From: Gemmatimonadaceae bacterium
GTDB lineage: Bacteria; Gemmatimonadota; Gemmatimonadetes; Gemmatimonadales; Gemmatimonadaceae
Direction of reading: 5' to 3'
DNA: 64,000 nucleotides
NCBI GenBank assembly: GCA_020851035.1
Contig: JADZDM010000021.1
Location: forward strand, 248,001 to 312,000
Made by a program: the position numbers and the translations under genes. Below the pieces are notes generated by a model, which was given only the letters and a program-made list of their open reading frames with translations, ran no database searches and had not been told where the DNA came from. Shown here piece by piece: positions 27,501 to 35,140 of the stretch (position 1 is the first letter of the stretch; each line of letters opens with the position of its first letter).

Positions 27501-28067
27501 TCAGGGCTGCGCGCCCGCCGGACCGGCCTGCGGGTAGCGCGAGAGCATCCGACGGATGGACTCGCTCACCCGCTTCTCCATCTCGCGGGGGTTGTCGAGG
27601 AGCCCCGTCACGTCGGTCTGCGACCAGCCGCGCCACACGATCTTCTTCGTCCGGGCGTCGGCCACGTCCAGGAGCAGCGTTCCCTCGTCGAACTCCACCA
27701 CCGTGCTCCCCTGCCGCATCCACGGATCGGTGTAGCCACGCGCCTCGTCCGTCCGCACCACGTCCACCCGCTGGCGCACGCTCACGTGGTAGTGCACCAG
27801 CAGGTCGGGCGACGTCGTGCGGCGCTGCACCCCCTTCGCCGCCATCTCCAGCTCCACGGCTGCGCGCACGCGCGAGTCGAAGAACGGGTTGTTGTCGAGC
27901 CGCACGTCGCCCGCGGGCATCGTATCGCCGGCGCCCCAGTCGAACGAGTGATACTGGTCCAGCCGGATCGCAGGATCGAAATCCGCGCCGGCGCTGACCG
28001 ATGCGCAGGCCGCCAGCACGGCGGTGGACGACACCACGGCGAGGCGTGTGAGACGTGCGAGGAACAT
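27501..28067 (-). CDS. DUF4136 lipoprotein
   Basis: 188 residues. The lipoprotein signal ends in the lipobox VLAAC-ASV (Cys about 21). The mature part is a DUF4136 domain: DFDPAIRLDQYHSFDW, NPFFDSRVRAAVELEMAAKG, PDLLVHYHVSV and the basic GTLLLDVADARTKKIVWRG strand. The family is widespread in Gram-negative envelopes without a known function. GGTGG precedes the ATG. It is framed by hairpins on both sides (27445-27475 and 28087-28118), so it is most likely monocistronic. Confidence 0.88.
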   Translation of the reverse strand: MFLARLTRLAVVSSTAVLAACASVSAGADFDPAIRLDQYHSFDWGAGDTMPAGDVRLDNNPFFDSRVRAAVELEMAAKGVQRRTTSPDLLVHYHVSVRQRVDVVRTDEARGYTDPWMRQGSTVVEFDEGTLLLDVADARTKKIVWRGWSQTDVTGLLDNPREMEKRVSESIRRMLSRYPQAGPAGAQP

Positions 28068-28086
28068 GTTCCACCCGGGAAAGGGG

Positions 28087-28118
28087 AAAAGCGTGTCACC
28101 ACAAGATCGGTGACACGC
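28087..28118 (-). terminator. rho-independent terminator on the minus strand
   Basis: GCGTGTCACC (28091-28100) pairs perfectly with GGTGACACGC (28109-28118) around an 8-nt loop. In minus orientation the hairpin is followed by TTTT (28090-28087). It would end the PEP-CTERM gene transcript before the DUF4136 gene. Confidence 0.8.
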
Positions 28119-28163
28119 ACGCCGGAACCTGTCAGGCGTTCCCCCTGCCGTCAGGGAAATTCA

Positions 28164-28211
28164 GTCCCCGTGGCGCCGGTCCACCGTGCTCACGTGATGT
28201 GCCACGGGGAC
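28164..28211. repeat. 11-bp perfect inverted repeat, 26-nt loop
   Basis: GTCCCCGTGGC (28164-28174) and GCCACGGGGAC (28201-28211) face each other just 3' of the PEP-CTERM gene stop. With the hairpin at 28087-28118 it gives two stem-loops in a row in the untranslated tail. It is probably an mRNA 3'-end structure. Confidence 0.6.
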
Positions 28212-28231
28212 ACCGCGCGAGTGCCACGTAC

Positions 28232-29122
28232 TCAGCGCGCGCCTGCCCGTCGGCGACGTCGCGACAGTGCGCCAAGTCCCGCCAGCCCCGACGCCATCAA
28301 GGCCCAGCTCGACGGTTCCGGCACCGCAGTCAGTGCGAGTCCGTCCAGCCCGCCCGGCGTCCCGACGTCGCCCACCAGCGTGGCCGCACCGGTGCCGAGG
28401 TCGACGGTGTAGAGCTGCCCCGTCATGGCACCGCTCGCCATCGCCGTGAACCAGGCCGTGTTCATCCCGCCGATCGTGACGATGTCGAACCCCGTGATCG
28501 ATGCGCCGGCCGCCAGCCCCAGGCTGCCCACGGTGCTGATGGTGCCACCGTTGGGGTTGTCGATCTTCACGAGCTGGCCGAGCGTCGGGTCGATGCCGTA
28601 CAGCGTGGTGCCGGTGCCCGGATCGGTGTCGGAATTGGTGTACGCCACTGCCGTGAACGACGGCACACGGCCCACGTTCACGTCGCCCATCGCGAAGGTG
28701 TAGCCGCCATCCACCAGCGTGGCGCCGCTCATCGGATTGAGCCGGAAGTTCGTGCCCCCGCTGCCCACCAGCCTGATGCGATCCACCGTGGGATTGAAGT
28801 CGAAGCCGACGTTCCCCGCCGTGTTCGCCACGTCGAACACCTCCGTGGCCGCACCGCTGGTGAGGCTCACGGTGTAGAGCTTGTCGCCATCGTAGCCGTA
28901 GAGCTGGTTGGTGGCCGGCCGGAAGTCGATGCCGGTGAGGCGCACACCGGTGGCACCGATGGTGCTCACGGCGCCCGGTGTGTTCGGATCGAGCCGGACG
29001 AGTTGCTGCACACCACCGGGCGCGGTGGTGATGCCATAGGCCGTGACCTCTGCGGCGGCCGCCTGCGCGGAGGCGAGCAGCAGGACGGCGAGCGGGATGG
29101 TGCGTGTGAGAAGACGAGGCAT
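28232..29122 (-). CDS. DUF4394 protein with PEP-CTERM sorting signal
   Basis: 296 residues. A signal peptide (about 1-24) leads into a DUF4394 beta-propeller-like domain with repeated LTGIDFRPATNQLYGYD, VGFDFNPTVDRIRLVG and AYTNSDTDPGTGTTLYGID strands. The C-terminus is a canonical PEP-CTERM tail: VPEPSSWALMASGLAGLG followed by RRRRR. Exosortase should cut it there and release or anchor the protein at the surface. AGGAG lies 10 nt before the ATG. No exosortase or other PEP-CTERM gene is present in the window. The role of DUF4394 is unknown. Confidence 0.9.
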   Translation of the reverse strand: MPRLLTRTIPLAVLLLASAQAAAAEVTAYGITTAPGGVQQLVRLDPNTPGAVSTIGATGVRLTGIDFRPATNQLYGYDGDKLYTVSLTSGAATEVFDVANTAGNVGFDFNPTVDRIRLVGSGGTNFRLNPMSGATLVDGGYTFAMGDVNVGRVPSFTAVAYTNSDTDPGTGTTLYGIDPTLGQLVKIDNPNGGTISTVGSLGLAAGASITGFDIVTIGGMNTAWFTAMASGAMTGQLYTVDLGTGAATLVGDVGTPGGLDGLALTAVPEPSSWALMASGLAGLGALSRRRRRAGAR

Positions 29123-29298
29123 GGCGCGTGCGCTCCTGACGAGGTGGAGACGGCGACAGCGGACGCGACCAGCCGATTCTCCGTCAGCCGGCGCGCCACG
29201 GCCGCCGTCCGGAAGCCGTTCCCGCCTCTACGCTCCCTGCCATCCATCGGATCTCGCGCGCCGCCGCTGGCGCGCCCGGCACTGGCGCGGCAGCCGGC

Positions 29299-29595
29299 TC
29301 AACCGCCGGCCATCGCACCGATGATCAGCAGCGGCTCCCGGCCACCCGCGACACTCTCCGGCAACGCGTCATCCGGCGACCCGTGCGACAGGTCACGCTG
29401 CTCGGCGAAGAAGCGCACGAACGCGCGGCGCTGCTGCGTGTCATGATCGCGGATGGTGCCCCGCAGCATGGGGTAGCGTGCCTCGATGGCATCCACCACG
29501 GAACGCAGCGTCACCGGCGCCTCCACTGCCACCGTGATCTCCGCGCCGGCCTGTGCCAACGCACGCAGCGGCGACGGCAGCACGACCCGGATCAT
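29299..29595 (-). CDS. MoaD/ThiS-family sulfur carrier protein
   Basis: 98 residues, beta-grasp fold. It ends in the activated diglycine (GAMAGG) that is adenylated by an E1-like enzyme and then thiocarboxylated. Other family marks are [20 protein letters not shown] and the [12 protein letters not shown] segment. The ATG overlaps the TGA of the upstream BNR gene (ATGA), so the two are co-translated. Its E1 partner is probably the MoeB-rhodanese protein encoded divergently at 30868. Whether it serves molybdopterin, cysteine or another sulfur pathway is not decided by the sequence. Confidence 0.85.
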   Translation of the reverse strand: MIRVVLPSPLRALAQAGAEITVAVEAPVTLRSVVDAIEARYPMLRGTIRDHDTQQRRAFVRFFAEQRDLSHGSPDDALPESVAGGREPLLIIGAMAGG

Positions 29596-30707
29596 GGCAG
29601 CGTCTGCACCTCGACCGACAGCACCGCCGGCAGGTCGCGCACGATCGGCATCCAGGTGTCACCCGAGTCGCTGGAGCAGTAGACCTGCCCACCGGTGGTG
29701 CCGAAGTACACGCCGCACGATGCCATGGTGTCCACCGCCATCGCATCCCGCAGCACGTTCACATAGCAGTCCCGGTCCGGTAGCCCATGGCCCAGCGCCT
29801 CCCACTCGGAGCCGCCGGTGCGGCTGCGATACACGCGCAGCGCACCGTCGGGCGGGAAGTGGTGCGCGTCGCTGGTGATCGGCACCACGTAGATCGTCTC
29901 CGGCTCGTGCGCGTGCACCTCGATCGGGAAGCCGAAGTCGGTGGGCAGGTTGCCGCTCACCTCATGCCAGTGATCCCCCGCATCGTCGCTGCGCATGATG
30001 TCCCAGTGCTTCTGCATGAAGAGCCGCTCGGGGTGTGACGGGTGCATGGTGATGTGGTGCACGCAGTGCCCCACCTCCGAGTCCTGCGCGGGGATCTCGC
30101 CGGAGCGCAGCCCCGTGTTGATCGGCCTCCAGGTCACGCCGCCGTCGTCGGTGCGGAACGCCCCTGCGGCCGAGATCGCGATGTAGATGCGGTCCGGGTT
30201 CACCGGGTCGAGCACGATGGTGTGCAGGCAGAGCCCGCCGGCGCCGGGCTGCCATTGCGCGCCCGAACCGTGCGTGCGCAAGCCGGACAGCTCCACCCAG
30301 CTCGCACCGCCGTCGGTGGACTTGAAGAGCGCGGCGTCCTCCACCCCCGCATACACGGTGTCACGATCGGTGAGTGACGGCTCGAGGTGCCAGACCCGCT
30401 TGAACTCCCAGGGATGCGGCGTGCCGTCGTACCACTGGTGCGTGCCGGGCACGCCGTCGTAGGCGAAGCGGTTGTCCACCGCGGTCCAGGTCAGGCCACC
30501 ATCGTCCGAGCGCTGGATGAGCTGACCGAACCATCCCCCCGACTGCGAGGCCCAGATGCGATCGGGATCGACCGGCGAACCCTTGAGGTGATACATCTCC
30601 CAGCCCGGGAAATGCGGACCGGCGACGTTCCATTGCTTCCGGTCGCCATCGGACGTGAGGATGAATGCCCCCTTCTTCGTTCCGACCAGGACACGTACGC
30701 GGCTCAT
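29592..30707 (-). CDS. BNR/Asp-box repeat beta-propeller protein (sialidase-like fold)
   Basis: 371 residues, no signal peptide. Five or so Asp-box motifs are visible ([41 protein letters not shown]), the pattern of a six- or seven-bladed propeller, as in BNR/photosystem-II-assembly-like or exo-alpha-sialidase-fold proteins. Lack of the sialidase RIP motif argues against a true sialidase. It is translationally coupled to the MoaD-like gene downstream (ATGA). The conserved pairing of such a propeller with MoaD is known in several phyla, but its job is not. Confidence 0.82.
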   Translation of the reverse strand: MSRVRVLVGTKKGAFILTSDGDRKQWNVAGPHFPGWEMYHLKGSPVDPDRIWASQSGGWFGQLIQRSDDGGLTWTAVDNRFAYDGVPGTHQWYDGTPHPWEFKRVWHLEPSLTDRDTVYAGVEDAALFKSTDGGASWVELSGLRTHGSGAQWQPGAGGLCLHTIVLDPVNPDRIYIAISAAGAFRTDDGGVTWRPINTGLRSGEIPAQDSEVGHCVHHITMHPSHPERLFMQKHWDIMRSDDAGDHWHEVSGNLPTDFGFPIEVHAHEPETIYVVPITSDAHHFPPDGALRVYRSRTGGSEWEALGHGLPDRDCYVNVLRDAMAVDTMASCGVYFGTTGGQVYCSSDSGDTWMPIVRDLPAVLSVEVQTLP

Positions 30708-30867
30708 GCTGGTGCTCCGTGGCAGCAGGTTGTCGCAGACATCGGGATCGAGGATCGTGGCGGAGACCGGCCCGTCATGCCCGACAGCCGCACCGCCACG
30801 ATTGCGCCTCACACCACAAGTCGCCAGCCTTGGACGTCATTTCGCCGCGAAACTCATCGTGCCGCCC
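30708..30867. promoter_or_regulatory. divergent intergenic region between BNR-moaD and moeB units
   Basis: 160 bp separates the two start codons (30707 leftward, 30868 rightward). It should hold both promoters and could co-regulate the sulfur carrier and its activating enzyme. No convincing -35/-10 pair or strong dyad was found. Confidence 0.4.
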
Positions 30868-32043
30868 ATGGATCCCGGTCCCGCACCAGCGCCAGACGTG
30901 CTGCCCGCCCTCTCGGCTGACGAGCGGCAGCGGTACGCGCGCCACCTGTCGCTGCCGGGGATCGGCACCGACGGCCAGCGACGGCTGAAGTCGGCGCGCG
31001 TGCTGCTCGTCGGCGCCGGCGGCCTCGGCTCACCGACCGCGCTCTACCTGGCCGCCGCCGGTGTCGGCACCATCGGCCTCGTGGATGGCGACGTGGTGGA
31101 CGTGACCAACCTGCAGCGGCAGGTGCTGCACGGCACGAAGGATGTCGGCCGCCCGAAGCTCGACTCGGCGCGCGACCGGCTGCACGACCTCAACCCCCAC
31201 GTGCAGGTCACGCTGTACCGCGAGTGGCTCACGGCAGCGAATGCGCTGGAGGTGATGCGCCGCTGGGACATCGTGATCGACGGCACCGACAACTTCGCCA
31301 CCCGCTACCTGGTGAACGACGCCTGTGTGCTGCTGGGCATTCCCAACGTGCATGGGTCGGTCTTCCAGTTCGACGGGCAGGCGTCGGTGTTCGCCACGCC
31401 GCACGGACCCTGCTATCGCTGCCTCTATCCCGAGCCGCCACCACCCGGCATGGTGCAGAACTGTGCGGAGGGCGGCGTGTTCGGCGTGCTGCCCGGCCTG
31501 ATCGGCACCATCCAGGCCGTGGAGACGATCAAGCTCATCACCGGCGTGGGCGAGACGCTGGCCGGGCGGCTGCTGATGATCGATGCCCTCACGATGCAGT
31601 TCCGCACCGTGGAGTTCTCGCGCGATCCCGCCTGCCCCGCCTGCGGCACGCGCACCATCGACCGGTTGATCGACTACGACCGGTTCTGCGGCACGCCCGC
31701 CATCGGCAGCACGACCGGTGCCGTTCCCGAGATCACGCCGGCCGAACTGGCCGCCCGCCTCGCCCGCGGTGACGCGATCGACCTCGTCGACGTGCGGGAG
31801 CCGCGCGAGGTGGCGGTATCGCAGATCGCCGGCGCACGCCACATCCCGCTGCGCACGCTCGCCGACGCCGCCCACACGCTGGATGCCTCGCGCGAGATCG
31901 TGCTCGTCTGTCGCAGCGGGATGCGCAGCAGCGAGGGGGTGCGGACGCTGCAGGCCGCCGGCTTCAGCCGTCTGTCGTCGCTGGCGGGCGGGATGGTGCG
32001 CTGGACGGAAGACGTCGATCCGTCGCTGCCTTCGCCAGGCTGA
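30868..32043 (+). CDS. moeB: MoeB/ThiF-type adenylyltransferase with rhodanese domain
   Basis: 391 residues, the MOCS3/Uba4-like layout. The N-terminal E1 domain carries GAGGLG (49-54), DVTNLQRQ and IDGTDNFATRYLVND. A zinc site is formed by Cys182/Cys185 (CYRCLYP) and Cys256/Cys259 (CPACGT). The C-terminal rhodanese domain (about 290-385) has the active Cys348 in CRSGMRS. It should adenylate the C-terminal Gly-Gly of a MoaD/ThiS-like carrier and hand it persulfide sulfur. It is divergent from the moaD-like gene. Its last 80 bp overlap the 3' end of the convergent gene. Confidence 0.9.
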   Translation: MDPGPAPAPDVLPALSADERQRYARHLSLPGIGTDGQRRLKSARVLLVGAGGLGSPTALYLAAAGVGTIGLVDGDVVDVTNLQRQVLHGTKDVGRPKLDSARDRLHDLNPHVQVTLYREWLTAANALEVMRRWDIVIDGTDNFATRYLVNDACVLLGIPNVHGSVFQFDGQASVFATPHGPCYRCLYPEPPPPGMVQNCAEGGVFGVLPGLIGTIQAVETIKLITGVGETLAGRLLMIDALTMQFRTVEFSRDPACPACGTRTIDRLIDYDRFCGTPAIGSTTGAVPEITPAELAARLARGDAIDLVDVREPREVAVSQIAGARHIPLRTLADAAHTLDASREIVLVCRSGMRSSEGVRTLQAAGFSRLSSLAGGMVRWTEDVDPSLPSPG

Positions 32044-32674
32044 TCGCCTCGCGCGCGATCCGGTCGAAGTGGTCGCTGCGCTCGCGTGCCCAGCGCGGCA
32101 GGCTGATGAACGGCGATGCGAGGAGCACCGCGCCGATGGCCGCGGGAATTGCCGCGACGAGGGCCAGGCCAGGCCGCACCGTCCCGCCGGCGGCGAGGGT
32201 CGCCGCGGACATGAACGCGCCGAGCCCGCCGATCAACGGGGCCACCAGCGCGCTCGACTTGCGCGTGGACATGCGCAGCCGGTGTCCGCCGTCGATCGGC
32301 TCCACCGCGATGCGCAGCGCGCCATTGCGCCACTCGCGCACGCTGCCGTCGCGATGTTCGGTGCCTCGCGCGGCGAAGGTGGCACGCATCGTGGAGACGA
32401 GCACGCTCCAGGCCTCGTCGCCGAGCACGCCGGGCAGGAGCACCTCCTTCGCCACACCGACCGGCAGCCCCGCCGAGCGCTCGAGCGTGGCCGGCCGCAG
32501 CGCCCCGCTGGCCGACTCTTCCAGCGCGCGCGTCACGGCATCCGGGGAGAGGCCGACGTCACGCGCGATCTCGTGCACCTGCGCCACCGTCAGCCCCGAC
32601 GACTCGCTCACCTCGGCGGCGCGCGCGAGCACGGCAGACACCTCCGAATCGCTCAGACGTCGCTGGTCGGTCAT
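31964..32674 (-). CDS. two-helix membrane protein of unknown function
   Basis: 236 residues. An N-terminal helical segment (about 1-60, DSEVSAVLARAAEVSES, LSPDAVTRALEES) resembles a small helix-turn-helix or SHOCT-like region. A soluble middle domain follows (about 75-130), then two adjacent membrane helices near 140-185 (APLIGGLGAFMSAATLAAGG and GLALVAAIPAAIGAVLLAS), then a basic tail. No family is recognised with certainty. The 3' end overlaps the convergent moeB-like gene by 80 bp. Confidence 0.65.
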   Translation of the reverse strand: MTDQRRLSDSEVSAVLARAAEVSESSGLTVAQVHEIARDVGLSPDAVTRALEESASGALRPATLERSAGLPVGVAKEVLLPGVLGDEAWSVLVSTMRATFAARGTEHRDGSVREWRNGALRIAVEPIDGGHRLRMSTRKSSALVAPLIGGLGAFMSAATLAAGGTVRPGLALVAAIPAAIGAVLLASPFISLPRWARERSDHFDRIAREAISLAKAATDRRLPSSAPSRPPATTDG

Positions 32675-32792
32675 GCGTGGAACGGTGGCGGGACAGGGCT
32701 GGCCCGCGACGGAACGGGGGCCGGGTGAAAGTTACGACCGCCGTCCCGCAGCCGCCTGCCGTTCGATCGGCCAGTGGCACGCCGGGCAGGCG

Positions 32793-34457
32793 TCACGCGC
32801 CCACGTCGCCCGCGGCCGCGCGGCCCGCAGCCCGGCCGCTGAACAGGCATCCGCCGAGGAAGGTGCCCTCGAGCGCGCGATAGCCGTGCACGCCGCCGCC
32901 ACCGAAGCCCGCCACCTCGCCGGCCGCGTAGAGTCCCGGCATCGGCTGGCCGTCGGCGCCAAGCACCCGTGCCTGCAGGTCGGTCTCCAGTCCGCCGAGT
33001 GACTTCCGCGTCACCACGTGCAGCTGCACGGCCACCAGCGGGCCGTCGGCCGGATCGAGCAGCGGCGCGGGCGGCGCCACCCGCACCAGCCGCTCGCTCA
33101 GCAGTGCCCGTGCATTCCGCACGATGGCGAGCTGCGGGTCCTTGCCGGCCACGTTGTGCACCTGCGCGTCCCGGTCGGTCACCTCGCGGTGCACCGTGTC
33201 GTGATCCAGCCGGCCATCACCCGCCACGGCGCGCATGCCCTCCACCAGCTCGGGCAGCGTGCGCCGCACCACGAAGTCGGCGCCCCGGTCCATGAAGGCC
33301 TGCACCGGCGCCTGCACCGCGCGACCGATCCGGCGCAGCGTGAGCGACAGGCTCTTGCCCGTGAGGTCGGGGTTCTGCTCGCTGCCGGAGAGGGCGAACT
33401 CCTTCCGGATGATCGCACGGTTGAGCAGGAACCAGGTGTAGGGGTGCCCGTGGGTGCCGATGTGCTGCAGCGTGCCGAGGGTGTCGGCACCCGGGATGTT
33501 CGGATACGGAAGTCGCTTGCCTTCGGGGTCGAGCCAGAGGCTGCTCGGCCCGGGCAGGATGCGGATGCCGTGTGCCGGCCAGATCGGGCTCCAGTTGCGC
33601 ACCCCCTCGGTGTAGTGCCACATCCGGTCGGGGTGCACCAGCCGCGCACCGGCGGCGTGCACCGCCTGCTGCAGCAGGCCGTCCACATGCTCCGGCACCC
33701 CCGAGAGCATGAACGACGGCGGTGCACCAAGGCGCGCCACCGGCCAGTGCTGCCGCACCAGCGCATGGTTGCCGCCGATGCCACCCGACGTCACGATCAC
33801 GGCGCCGGCGTGGAGGGTGAAGTCGCCCACCACCGTGCGCGTGCTCGCCGCGCCACGCGCCACCGTCGTGGGCTCGAGCACCTCGCCGCTCACGCCGTGC
33901 ACCACGCCACCGGTCACCTGCAACGCCGTCACCCGGTGCCGGAACCGCAGCTGCACACGCCCCGCGGCCGCGTGGGCACGCACGCGGCGCACGAAGGGCT
34001 CGAGCACGGCCGGCCCGGTGCCCCACGTCACGTGGAACCGCGGCACGCTGTTGCCGGAGGCACCGGCGCCGGCCGCACCACGTTCCGCCCATCCCACTGC
34101 CGGGAACCAGCGCAGGCCCTGTGCATGCAGCCAGGCGCGCTTCTCACCGGCGGCGAAGTCCACGTACGCCGCCGCCCACCGGCGCGGCCAGTGATCGTCG
34201 TCGCGATCGAAGCCCGCCGTGGCCATCCAGTCACGCAGCGCCAGCGCGTGCGAGTCGCGGATGCCAAGGCGCCGCTGCTCGGGTGAGTCAACGAGGAAGA
34301 GCCCGCCGAGCGACCAGAATGCCTGCCCGCCGAGATTCTGCTCCCCTTCCTGGTCCAGGAGCAGCACCGAGCGTCCGGCATCCGCCGCCTCGGCGGCTGC
34401 GACGAGGCCCGCCAGTCCGGCACCGACGATGATGATGTCCGCCACCGACTGCGCCAT
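32793..34457 (-). CDS. FAD-dependent dehydrogenase (KstD/fumarate-reductase flavoprotein type)
   Basis: 554 residues. The dinucleotide-binding motif IIVGAGLAGLVAAAEAADAG is at residues 9-28, followed by LLLDQEGEQNLGGQAFWS. The C-terminal FAD-contact region reads GLYAAGEVAGFGGGGVHG and LEGTFLGGCLFSGRAAG, as in 3-ketosteroid delta1-dehydrogenase-like and COG3573 FAD-binding dehydrogenases. It likely desaturates or reduces a small organic substrate; which one is unclear. The start chosen is the ATG directly before the FAD motif; the open frame upstream is not protein-like. Confidence 0.85.
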   Translation of the reverse strand: MAQSVADIIIVGAGLAGLVAAAEAADAGRSVLLLDQEGEQNLGGQAFWSLGGLFLVDSPEQRRLGIRDSHALALRDWMATAGFDRDDDHWPRRWAAAYVDFAAGEKRAWLHAQGLRWFPAVGWAERGAAGAGASGNSVPRFHVTWGTGPAVLEPFVRRVRAHAAAGRVQLRFRHRVTALQVTGGVVHGVSGEVLEPTTVARGAASTRTVVGDFTLHAGAVIVTSGGIGGNHALVRQHWPVARLGAPPSFMLSGVPEHVDGLLQQAVHAAGARLVHPDRMWHYTEGVRNWSPIWPAHGIRILPGPSSLWLDPEGKRLPYPNIPGADTLGTLQHIGTHGHPYTWFLLNRAIIRKEFALSGSEQNPDLTGKSLSLTLRRIGRAVQAPVQAFMDRGADFVVRRTLPELVEGMRAVAGDGRLDHDTVHREVTDRDAQVHNVAGKDPQLAIVRNARALLSERLVRVAPPAPLLDPADGPLVAVQLHVVTRKSLGGLETDLQARVLGADGQPMPGLYAAGEVAGFGGGGVHGYRALEGTFLGGCLFSGRAAGRAAAGDVGA

Positions 34458-34600
34458 GCATGCACCCCGGGCAGGAGACCGCGCGCCGGCGACGGCCGCG
34501 TTGCCGGTCCGCCTGCGCACCGGAGTATACGGGCGCGCCAGCGGCCGCGAGCGGTGGCATGTGCGTGCTGGCTCACCGGCACCAGGCCCCGGCGAACACC
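34458..34600. other. upstream region of the FAD dehydrogenase gene
   Basis: 143 bp between the FAD dehydrogenase start and the inverted-repeat element. No gene or convincing promoter boxes were seen. With the element and its right flank it forms a 380-bp stretch without a supported protein gene. Confidence 0.4.
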
Positions 34601-34762
34601 AGCGGCGTGTAATCGAAGTTCCGGAAGCAGTCGCCGGTCGGAGCATTCCGGCTGGCGGCGTTGAAGATCCTCTCTATACCGCCGGTATTGCTGCGGTTTT
34701 CGCCTGGCCAACCAGGCGCCCCATCCGGCTGTGTGCTCTCCGAACTTCGATTGCACGCCACT
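34601..34762. mobile_element. 162-bp element with 21-bp imperfect terminal inverted repeats (MITE-like)
   Basis: The left arm (34601-34621) and the right arm (34742-34762, reversed) share AGYGGCGTGYAATCGAAGTTC with two mismatches in 21 bp. Inside are a CGCCTGG/CCAGGCG hairpin (34701-34718) and an ATACCG/CGGTAT dyad. The element is less GC-rich than its surroundings and holds no convincing gene. No target-site duplication was seen. It looks like a short non-autonomous element or a remnant, placed between the FAD dehydrogenase and a small unknown gene. Confidence 0.5.
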
Positions 34763-34837
34763 AGATTTCACGGGATCGACGCTGCCGGGACGGCGCGCGC
34801 CCAGCGTGCCCGACGACGGCACAGAGGAGAGACACCG

Positions 34838-35113
34838 ATGTCGATGGCGTTCCTGAGGGACGACGCGGAAGGGGAGATGCCCCGCCGCCACTACGACCTG
34901 CCCGACCGCGACGATCCGGGCTTCGACCGCGCCGCTGCGCGCGCGCTGCTGGAAGCCACCCGCGTGGACGAGACGCAACTCGCCGAGCGCGCCACCGGTT
35001 ACTACTGGGGCGAGCCGAAGCTGCGCCCGTATGCCGAGGAGATCCGGCAGGCGGCCGAGCTCGCAGGCGATGAGCGGATGGAGCAGCTCGCGCGTCGGTT
35101 CCAACGGCAATAG
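34838..35113 (+). CDS. small conserved-looking protein of unknown function
   Basis: 91 residues, highly charged and soluble: SMAFLRDDAEGEMPRRHYDL, FDRAAARALLEATRVDETQL, then GYYWGEPKLRPYAEEIRQAA. It ends with a helix-rich stretch (DERMEQLARRFQRQ). AGGAG lies 8 nt before the ATG, a good ribosome site, and the codon use matches its neighbours, so it is probably real. No domain is recognised. It precedes the metallohydrolase gene by 27 nt and may be co-transcribed with it. Confidence 0.65.
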   Translation: MSMAFLRDDAEGEMPRRHYDLPDRDDPGFDRAAARALLEATRVDETQLAERATGYYWGEPKLRPYAEEIRQAAELAGDERMEQLARRFQRQ

Positions 35114-35140
35114 GCGCGGTGCGCCGCAACAGCATCGCGC

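Noticed and set aside
29592-30707. True sialidase
   Set aside because: Asp-boxes are present but the RIP motif and sialidase active-site arginines are not seen, and there is no signal peptide.
34573-34761. 62-residue minus-strand frame
   Set aside because: It lies wholly across the inverted-repeat element and has no ribosome site or known domain.
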